Positions 60,801-64,000 of a DNA stretch of 64,000 nt are shown here, one piece after another. The notes beneath the pieces are model-generated. The model searched no databases. It was not told the DNA's origin and saw nothing but the letters and a program-made list of their open reading frames with translations. A program made the translations under genes and the position numbers. This DNA is from Mycteria americana (Eukaryota; Chordata; Aves; Ciconiiformes; Ciconiidae): positions 8,042,828 to 8,106,827 of the forward strand of contig NC_134366.1 of NCBI RefSeq assembly GCF_035582795.1, written 5' to 3'. How positions within the stretch are numbered: the stretch's first letter is position 1; each line of letters opens with the position of its first letter.

Positions 60801-61426
60801 CTTCTCACAGTTGACTAGGGTCTGGCCTTGCCCTGGCTGTTGCGACCCACCATGCACAAGAGACCTGTCACCCTGCGTGGCAGCTCCGCAGCACGTGGAT
60901 GCTGAGGGCAGTGGCCTTGCTAAGGCTTGGCCAGATGCAGAGCAGGGACCCGGCTGTAGCCTTGTGGGCTCCCTCTTTGCTGAGTGCTGGGGAATGGTTT
61001 TGATCATTTCTCCACCTCATTAAGAGACTACGGTATAAACAAAATAAGAACTGGGTCCTCGTAAGGACGTGAGAGGCTTTGTTTCAAGGCCTGAACGTGG
61101 TTACGGGGTGTGCTGTACTCTGGCTTTTAAATGCTGCTGCTGTGGGTCTGGTGTGTCAGGGAGGCTGCTGAAAGGCTCATCAGTCAGGAAGGAGCATCCC
61201 CTCCCCTTAAGCATTGGTTTCGGCTTCACTCTGACAGTGGAGTAGAACAGAAGTTTTAATAAATAAATCCCATCTGTCTGTCTGTCTCCTCTAGAAAAAC
61301 AACCGCCTCTACCAGGTCTCCGTGGGGCAGTGCATGAAGGTGGTAGATCCGCTTAGCCACAAAGGGTACGTGACCATGGCCATCTGTGATGGGTCCCTTC
61401 CTCAGCAGTGGCATTTTGAGAGCTGA
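23302..61426 (+). CDS. GALNT11: GALNT11, polypeptide N-acetylgalactosaminyltransferase 11, full CDS in 11 coding exons
   Basis: Transfers GalNAc from UDP-GalNAc to Ser/Thr of secretory proteins in the Golgi. Family knowledge links GALNT11 to Notch1 and LDL-receptor-family O-glycosylation and to left-right patterning. The spliced CDS gives 608 residues. Visible parts: short N-terminal tail; membrane anchor about residues 8-28; stem to about 140; GT-A domain with EIILVDD (185-191), metal-binding DSH (245-247) and H378; the Gal/GalNAc-T motif [11 protein letters not shown] (350-360); ricin-type lectin domain about 485-608 with QVW (519-521), QQW (560-562) and QQW (602-604). Possible N-glycosylation sequons are N29-L-S, N34-Q-S and N428-I-T. 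The chosen ATG has A at -3 and G at +4 and gives an N-terminus ([15 protein letters not shown]) close to human GALNT11. No frameshift or missing catalytic residue is seen. Assignment to GALNT11 rather than another GALNT rests on near-identity throughout to the human protein as I remember it. Confidence 0.97.
23597..27473 (+). other. GALNT11: GALNT11 intron 2
   Basis: Contains the CR1 fragment at 25920-26341. A 131-codon frame at 25300-25695 has no recognisable domain and is probably chance. Nothing else identified. Confidence 0.75.
25920..26341 (+). repeat. CR1 LINE 3' fragment in intron 2
   Basis: AGGCAGGCTGAGAAGATTGA, GATGGAGCCAGACTCTTTCC, TGGAGGCTTTCAAAACTTAA, GATGTCCCTTCCAACCTAAA and the end CTGTGATTCTATGA follow the CR1 3' consensus. 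Sense orientation, 5'-truncated, somewhat diverged. Confidence 0.9.
27474..27597 (+). CDS. GALNT11: GALNT11 exon 3 (residues 99-140)
   Basis: The acceptor is a long T-tract then TTTGCAG|GAATG, and the donor is GATGTAAA|GTATGT. It enters in phase 1 (G|GA = Gly99) and leaves in phase 2. It encodes [17 protein letters not shown] and [20 protein letters not shown], the end of the stem and the conserved stretch just before the catalytic fold. The gene-wide frame is kept. Confidence 0.96.
28511..28526. repeat. Poly-G run, 16 bases, in intron 3
   Basis: G homopolymer on the + strand. Shorter G or C runs of 10-14 occur at 13302-13315 (G), 16760-16771 (C), 22216-22225 (G) and 50505-50517 (C). Confidence 0.95.
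28850..29095. repeat. MITE-like palindromic repeat, copy 2, with inverted ends
   Basis: The left end TTCAACTTGCAGATTAAGAT (from about 28857) is close to the reverse complement of the right end TTAAGTGTCTTAATCTGCAG (from about 29052) followed by GCTGAA, about 22 of 26 bases by eye. The interior aligns with copy 1. This suggests a nonautonomous DNA transposon of an old amniote family. No transposase is seen. Confidence 0.6.
29561..29727 (+). CDS. GALNT11: GALNT11 exon 4 (residues 140-196), start of the GT-A catalytic domain
   Basis: The acceptor is TTCTATTTGCAG|ATGTAG and the donor AATTGG|GTGAGA. It encodes [20 protein letters not shown] and [11 protein letters not shown], the nucleotide-sugar-binding half of the Rossmann-like GT2-family fold. 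It enters in phase 2 and leaves in phase 1. Confidence 0.96.
31275..31450 (+). repeat. MIR-like SINE fragment in intron 4
   Basis: GTGAGCTTGGGCAAATTGCT followed by TAATCTCTATGCTTCTGATT matches the MIR motif (GTGACCTTGGGCAAGTCACTTAACCTCT in the consensus as remembered). The tail is degraded by a T-run at 31369-31380. Confidence 0.6.
32123..32144. repeat. Poly-C run, 22 bases, in intron 4
   Basis: C homopolymer preceded by CTCCCCCT. It is one of four C-runs of 22-24 bases on the sense strand in this gene. Confidence 0.9.
33973..34098 (+). CDS. GALNT11: GALNT11 exon 5 (residues 196-238)
   Basis: The acceptor is TTTTCTCAG|CTGACTTG and the donor GCTACAG|GTATAT, with phase 1 at both ends. It encodes the variable helix [17 protein letters not shown] followed by the strongly conserved [17 protein letters not shown], which lines the UDP-GalNAc site in the family. 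The exon is short (126 nt) and its length is a multiple of three. Confidence 0.96.
34099..36452 (+). other. GALNT11: GALNT11 intron 5
   Basis: Contains the C24 run at 35430 and otherwise unassigned AT-rich sequence. Confidence 0.75.
35430..35453. repeat. Poly-C run, 24 bases, in intron 5
   Basis: C homopolymer after GGGTTGGTT. Its exact length may reflect sequencing or assembly limits. Confidence 0.9.
36453..36702 (+). CDS. GALNT11: GALNT11 exon 6 (residues 238-321), carries the DSH metal motif
   Basis: The acceptor is TGGCCTCTGTAG|GGAAAG and the donor ATCAA|GTAAGG. It encodes [20 protein letters not shown], where D245-S-H247 is the DxH manganese-binding motif. It continues with [14 protein letters not shown] and [19 protein letters not shown], conserved in GalNAc-transferases. 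It enters in phase 1 and leaves in phase 2. Confidence 0.97.
36703..39611 (+). other. GALNT11: GALNT11 intron 6
   Basis: Contains a short CT-rich microsatellite near 37902-37918 and the C22 run at 39285. No other element is recognised. Confidence 0.75.
39285..39306. repeat. Poly-C run, 22 bases, in intron 6
   Basis: C homopolymer between T-rich stretches, about 300 bp upstream of exon 7. Confidence 0.9.
39612..39729 (+). CDS. GALNT11: GALNT11 exon 7 (residues 321-360), Gal/GalNAc-T motif
   Basis: The acceptor is TCCTTTTTAG|GTCACC and the donor TTTTCGG|GTAATC; it leaves in phase 0. It encodes [16 protein letters not shown] and [20 protein letters not shown]. The D344...WGGEN segment is the family signature for acceptor and GalNAc binding in the second half of the catalytic domain. 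Confidence 0.97.
41045..41315. repeat. MITE-like palindromic repeat, copy 3
   Basis: The left end GCTGGATTAAGGCACCTAAA and right end CTCTTAATCTGCAAGTTGAA are inverted relative to each other and match the ends of the copies at 2095 and 28850. Its right half is inside the 203-bp tandem duplication that follows. Confidence 0.55.
41237..41642. repeat. Recent 203-bp tandem duplication in intron 7
   Basis: Unit 41237-41439 is repeated head-to-tail at 41440-41642 with one visible difference (GAAAATTTACT against GAAAACTTACT). The unit holds the right end of a MITE-like repeat plus unique sequence. It ends about 170 bp before exon 8. Confidence 0.95.
41812..41964 (+). CDS. GALNT11: GALNT11 exon 8 (residues 361-411)
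   Basis: The acceptor is TTTTCTATGGACAG|ATCTGG and the donor TATAAG|GTAAGA, with phase 0 at both ends. It encodes [20 protein letters not shown] with H378, the expected third metal ligand. It continues with [15 protein letters not shown], part of the flexible catalytic loop, and [12 protein letters not shown]. The acceptor's pyrimidine tract is interrupted by purines, and a recent tandem duplication lies about 170 bp upstream. Confidence 0.97.
44087..44667. mobile_element. Solo LTR of an endogenous retrovirus (TguLTR5-like), 581 bp, no target duplication
   Basis: Starts TGTTGTGGTTTAGC and ends CTGAACCAGGACA. It shares with the LTR at 19739 the blocks GCAACTAAGCACCACA, GGTATGGAATAGCCCTTTGG, CAGTTGGGGTCAGCTG and AAAATTAACTCTATCCCAGC, in the same orientation. 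The flanks (GAAGG and CAAAC) do not match. No viral genes are present. Internal sequence differs more, including an added (AATAATAAT) stretch near 44234. Confidence 0.82.
44668..44800 (+). repeat. 133-bp dispersed repeat, copy A
   Basis: It runs from CAAACTTTGCTGTTTCTG to CACATCTCTTCCTCAG and recurs at 53499-53631 with about 11 differences (roughly 92% identity by eye), same orientation. Copy A begins exactly where the solo LTR ends. I do not recognise the family. Confidence 0.85.
45279..45497 (+). CDS. GALNT11: GALNT11 exon 9 (residues 412-484), end of catalytic domain and linker
   Basis: The acceptor is CTTAAATACAG|GAACAG and the donor GGAAGG|GTAAGA, with phase 0 at both ends. It encodes [31 protein letters not shown] and [12 protein letters not shown], then a basic linker ending QRGR before the lectin domain. 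An NIT sequon is at residue 428. Confidence 0.97.
45498..48898 (+). other. GALNT11: GALNT11 intron 9
   Basis: Contains the C22 run at 46628 and a T18 run at 48754-48771. The 120-codon minus-strand frame at 47558-47920 is unrecognised and treated as chance. Confidence 0.75.
46628..46649. repeat. Poly-C run, 22 bases, in intron 9
   Basis: C homopolymer preceded by a C-rich stretch (CCTCCCCCACCT). Confidence 0.9.
48899..49003 (+). CDS. GALNT11: GALNT11 exon 10 (residues 485-519), first ricin-lectin repeat
   Basis: The acceptor is TTCCTTTCATAG|TTGTAT and the donor AACCAG|GTATGA, with phase 0 at both ends. It encodes [20 protein letters not shown] and the start of the alpha repeat, ending NQ so that Q519 pairs with VW of the next exon to make the first QxW motif. 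Confidence 0.96.
51210..51400 (-). repeat. L3/CR1-like LINE fragment, antisense, in intron 10
   Basis: GGCATCCTGTGGGAGTGAGT, ACCACAGCTTAGCTGTGCTT, GATTTCATTTGATGCCAGC and the downstream TTTCTCTCTTTCCAGGCTG follow the antisense L3/CR1-like order (GGCATCCTCTGGCAATGAGTTCCACAGGTTAACT... in the consensus as remembered). Degraded. Confidence 0.6.
51555..51609. repeat. Short tandem duplication, 31-bp period
   Basis: TGGAAAATGATCTTCTGTGT at 51555 recurs with one change (TGGAAAATGGTCTTCTGTGT) at 51586. A local slippage-type duplication in intron 10. Confidence 0.8.
53499..53631 (+). repeat. 133-bp dispersed repeat, copy B
   Basis: Direct repeat of 44668-44800, 8.8 kb away in intron 10. Sequence before and after the 133 bp does not match between copies. 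It is either a small repeat family or a one-off intragenic duplication. Confidence 0.85.
54790..54817. repeat. Poly-A run, 28 bases, in intron 10
   Basis: Uninterrupted A homopolymer. The sequence upstream (CTAAGCTGCACCTGTGT) is not recognised as a retroposed transcript. Confidence 0.95.
58875..59012 (+). CDS. GALNT11: GALNT11 exon 11 (residues 520-565), second ricin-lectin repeat
   Basis: The acceptor is CTTCTCTTTCAG|GTCTGG and the donor TTTGGG|GTAAGT, with phase 0 at both ends. It encodes [20 protein letters not shown] and [17 protein letters not shown], with the CLD and QQW signatures of the beta repeat. A 9.9 kb intron precedes it. Confidence 0.97.
59013..61294 (+). other. GALNT11: GALNT11 intron 11
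   Basis: GC-richer than the other introns. Contains the sense L3/CR1-like fragment. AATAAATAAA lies at 61259-61268, shortly before the exon 12 acceptor. Confidence 0.75.
59950..60440 (+). repeat. L3/CR1-like LINE fragment, sense, in intron 11
   Basis: Reverse-transcriptase C-terminal features are readable in one frame: [19 protein letters not shown] resembles the CR1/L3 'W-MKFN-DKC' segment, and [16 protein letters not shown] resembles 'KANRMLGFIKRGI'. The downstream nucleotide order (CAGGGCAATTGGAGGTGTGG, TTTCACATGAGGAG) also fits. It lies in a 178-codon open frame (59846-60379) with no gene-like upstream exon. Interpreted as a LINE remnant, not a host gene. Confidence 0.7.
61295..61426 (+). 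CDS. GALNT11: GALNT11 exon 12, coding part (residues 566-608 and stop), third ricin-lectin repeat
   Basis: The acceptor is CTGTCTCCTCTAG|AAAAAC. It encodes [19 protein letters not shown] and [20 protein letters not shown], then TGA at 61424-61426. C578 and QQW (602-604) are the gamma-repeat signatures. The end WHFES differs only slightly from the mammalian C-terminus. Confidence 0.97.
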   Translation, partial: KNNRLYQVSVGQCMKVVDPLSHKGYVTMAICDGSLPQQWHFES

Positions 61427-62110
61427 GACAGCGAGGATGCGGCTGAGAAGCGTTAAGCCAAGACCCGATTCCCCTTCAGCCATGATTTTAAGTCATTCTG
61501 GAGGGCTGTGTGAGGAGCCCGTAGCTGCTACACCTGGCACAACCATTGCAAGGACCCTTAGAAATACTCTGCTATGGAGAGCTGTGTGTATGAGAAGGTC
61601 CAGGTGGTCACCGGTCCCTGGTCAGGTGCAGCAGTAACAGCAGCAGCCCTACTGCAGAACATCACGTAGAAGTGCAATTTATCAGCGGTTCCTTGGATTA
61701 TCCTGGATCATTGAACTGTTTTTAAGTAAGAGAAATTATTAGAGCAATGTAATTTAAATTGTGAGATTTTAGCTTTGTGGACCTTTTAAATGACAATGAC
61801 AGAAAGGAGTCCTCTTCAAGTATTTCATGTGCAGTATCTCATTAATTTACATTTTTAGTATGGTTTTACTGGCCAAATTATTTTTACTTTTTCTGGAAAA
61901 TATTTTTATTCCCTTTTTTCTTCTGAAAATTGTCATTTGTAATATTTAAATTTAGCGCTCTTAATTTACAATTTTAGGACATTTCATGTAGTTTCAATTC
62001 TTAGCTGTCATTCGTCACCTCATATTTAAAACAAAGTAACTATTACAAAGTCTATTTTGATGACTCATGACAGTAGCTGCATCTAAAATAAAGTATCATT
62101 TTTTTATTAA
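61427..62110 (+). other. GALNT11: GALNT11 3' UTR
   Basis: The sequence from the stop codon to the polyadenylation region is moderately GC-rich to about 61660, then strongly AT-rich. The end is set by the first canonical AATAAA downstream of the stop, at 62087, followed by a T-rich stretch. Longer alternative 3' ends cannot be ruled out. Confidence 0.75.
62087..62092 (+). terminator. GALNT11: Polyadenylation signal AATAAA of GALNT11
   Basis: A canonical AATAAA in ATCTAAAATAAAGTATC is followed about 10 nt later by TTTTTTTATTAAT and then a T/G-rich stretch (CTTTGTAGCTTTTGG), as expected for a cleavage site near 62105-62115. Confidence 0.7.
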
Positions 62111-63777
62111 TCTGTACGGCCTTACTCTTTGTAGCTTTTGGACCAGAAAGCACCAACTAAGAAACTGATGCAAACTAATGTTCACATAATTTGGATCTTC
62201 CCTTGTTTTCACTCCCTTTTCTTCACAGCCGGCTCTTTCTCCCTCTCTCACGTCTTGGAAGGTTTGACAGATAATTTCTCTCTTTTGTCTTTTTCCTCCA
62301 TTTTTCTGTTTCCTTTCCCAAGTTCTTTTATTTCACTCTTTACCTTTCTTTGACTTCCTGCCTCAGCCCCAGATGCTTCTTCAGTGTGTGGAAGCTGCTG
62401 CAGAAGAGAAAAGCTGTTCTTACCCAGCGTATTTTTTCTTAGCCACATTGGCCTTGTTTATCACACCACAGCGACCTGCCTTCCCTGGGGAGCGTGCACT
62501 CCAGACATCGGCAGCGCCAGGACAGCCTTGCCCTTTCGCTTGGGCAGCAGAAACATTTTCCAATGGCACCAGTTATTGACACTTGGGCAGCGTGAGGCAA
62601 ATAATGATAATGTCAGAGTAATTATAGACCCATGCCTTCCCACAGAGAGGAGAGATTCACTTGTGACAGATTGCATTTGGTCCTTCAGCCACCTGCCAGG
62701 GCAGCCACCCTGGGGGGAGAAGTGCAAAAGGAAGAAAATGAGCAGGTAAGAGTGGTCCCTGGCTGCTCCGCAGCTTCTTGCCTCGTTCAGCAGTCGAGGA
62801 AGCGGTGAGTCATGGGCAGGGAGGGACCAGGTAAGCAGGGTTTAATTGTAAACCAGAACAACAGACTGAAGTGGAAGTTCTTCCGGATAAAGCATTACAG
62901 TTAGACACCAGCCAAGTTCCTTCCTACTGCCAAAGGTCTCTTAAAAAGCCACCGCAGCCCCCTTCAGCAGCTCTACTTCAGCTGAGGCCTGGGCCATGCG
63001 CCTCGCGGGGTCAGGCGGCCCTTGTAGGGGCACCCTGAGTCTTGAAATCAGTTCCCAAATCGCTGTTGCAGGGCTGTGTAGGGCTGCCCAGCCTGTGGGG
63101 CTGGAACAGATTCAGGCCGTGCCAGGTCATGGAGGTCTCCAGCTGAACCCTTTCAGCGGCAGCGAGGGAGGTGTAAAACCAGCCAGCTCGAGAGCGGGTT
63201 TGGGCTGCCTGTCGTTACACAAAATGCCTGCTTCCTCGGGTGGACACCTGGGTGGCTGTGTGTGGAATTAATTCCAGTCCTTGCTGGGGGTGAAAGGACG
63301 GGCTGCAGCTTGGTTTACGCCTGTGGGATTAACCCTGACTGCTCCCACGAGTGAGTGTGGAGCAGCAGTGGGTGCTGGTACAGCTGCTCCAGCTGTGTGC
63401 TGGGCTTCCCTGCAGGCTGTGACATTTGTTTTGGCTGTCAAATTGGCTGCGCAGTAGCCTTGCTCTGCCTCTTTTTCTGTGCCCTTTATGATGTCCTTTT
63501 AAAAAATAATAAAAAAAATAAAAAAACAGCGAAATCCTCCAACAGGCAAAGCAGAAGTTCGCTTTAAGGTCTGAGTCTGTTGCCACAGAGAATTTTTGAC
63601 CTTTTGCTCCTGGTGTGGAAATTTGGAGGCTGTGGTCAACAGCTCAATACCTGTGCTCTTTAAGCCTGCAATAATAGACAAGAACGTAGAATTGATGGAC
63701 CACGGAGTTGCAGCTGGCTTGTTCCTTAATATAAAGAAGATAAACATTCCACCTCACTCTTGTATGAACAATACACT

Positions 63778-63813
<36 letters not shown>

Positions 63814-64000
63814 GGTGATACCCACCTTGGCAGAGCTGTGTGCGTGGGCCTGTGGTTTCAGCCAGGGCTGTGGGCTGGGCTGAGCCCTCCCACGCAGGCC
63901 ATGGGGCGCTGGCTCTGTGTGCCCAGCCACTGCCAGCACCGAGGGACTGCTGCTGGTTTCCAGGAACAGGTGGAGGCGATGGCATTAGGGATGGCGTCAG
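62111..64000. other. Downstream intergenic region, no gene recognised
   Basis: Mixed composition, GC-richer between about 62700 and 63470, with a T29 run at 63780. In human the convergent neighbour downstream is KMT2C, but none of its conserved C-terminal SET-domain sequence is visible here. Confidence 0.6.
63780..63808. repeat. Poly-T run, 29 bases, downstream intergenic
   Basis: T homopolymer after ATACACTTC. It could be the poly-A tail of a minus-strand retroposed sequence, but no source gene is recognised to its right. Confidence 0.95.

Noticed and set aside
62111..64000. 3' end of KMT2C on the minus strand, expected from mammalian gene order
   Set aside because: No SET-domain or other KMT2C C-terminal sequence is readable in any frame here; if present it lies beyond the window.
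1..64000. tRNA, rRNA, CRISPR or prokaryote-type operons
   Set aside because: None seen. The window is a single intron-rich vertebrate gene with repeats.

Overview
The window is vertebrate nuclear DNA from a bird: large introns, several CR1 LINE fragments ending in the avian CR1 3' signature (ATTCTGTGATT-type repeats), ancient MIR-like SINE pieces, and two solo LTRs of the TGTTGTGG...ACA type that I associate with the TguLTR5-like ERVs of neoavian birds. That points to a non-galliform bird; the species cannot be read from the sequence.

One protein-coding gene is supported, on the + strand, and it fills most of the window: GALNT11, polypeptide N-acetylgalactosaminyltransferase 11. All eleven coding exons can be placed with GT-AG splice sites and consistent phases (23302-23596, 27474-27597, 29561-29727, 33973-34098, 36453-36702, 39612-39729, 41812-41964, 45279-45497, 48899-49003, 58875-59012, 61295-61426). 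Joined, they give 1827 nt, or 608 residues plus a stop, the same length as I recall for the human protein. A noncoding first exon (about 5700-5882) lies in a CpG island with two CACGTG E-boxes, and a 17.4 kb first intron separates it from the start codon. The 3' UTR ends near an AATAAA at 62087.

Layout: 1-5690 is upstream intergenic sequence with a MIR fragment, a palindromic MITE-like repeat and an antisense L3/CR1-like LINE fragment. 5690-6340 is the CpG-island promoter, exon 1 and a 45-bp GC-rich minisatellite. 5883-61294 holds the GALNT11 introns with repeats: CR1, L3-like LINEs, MIR, two solo LTRs, a MITE-like palindrome family, a recent 203-bp tandem duplication, a 133-bp dispersed duplicate and many homopolymer runs, including four C-runs of 22-24 bases. 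62110-64000 is downstream intergenic sequence with no gene recognised.

The encoded enzyme is a type II Golgi glycosyltransferase that starts mucin-type O-glycosylation. It has a short cytosolic tail, one membrane anchor, a stem, a GT-A catalytic domain with a DxH metal site, and a C-terminal three-repeat ricin-type lectin domain. I found no undescribed multi-gene system here. The observations worth a second look are the uORF-rich leader, the donor-like minisatellite beside exon 1, and several local duplications and repeats.
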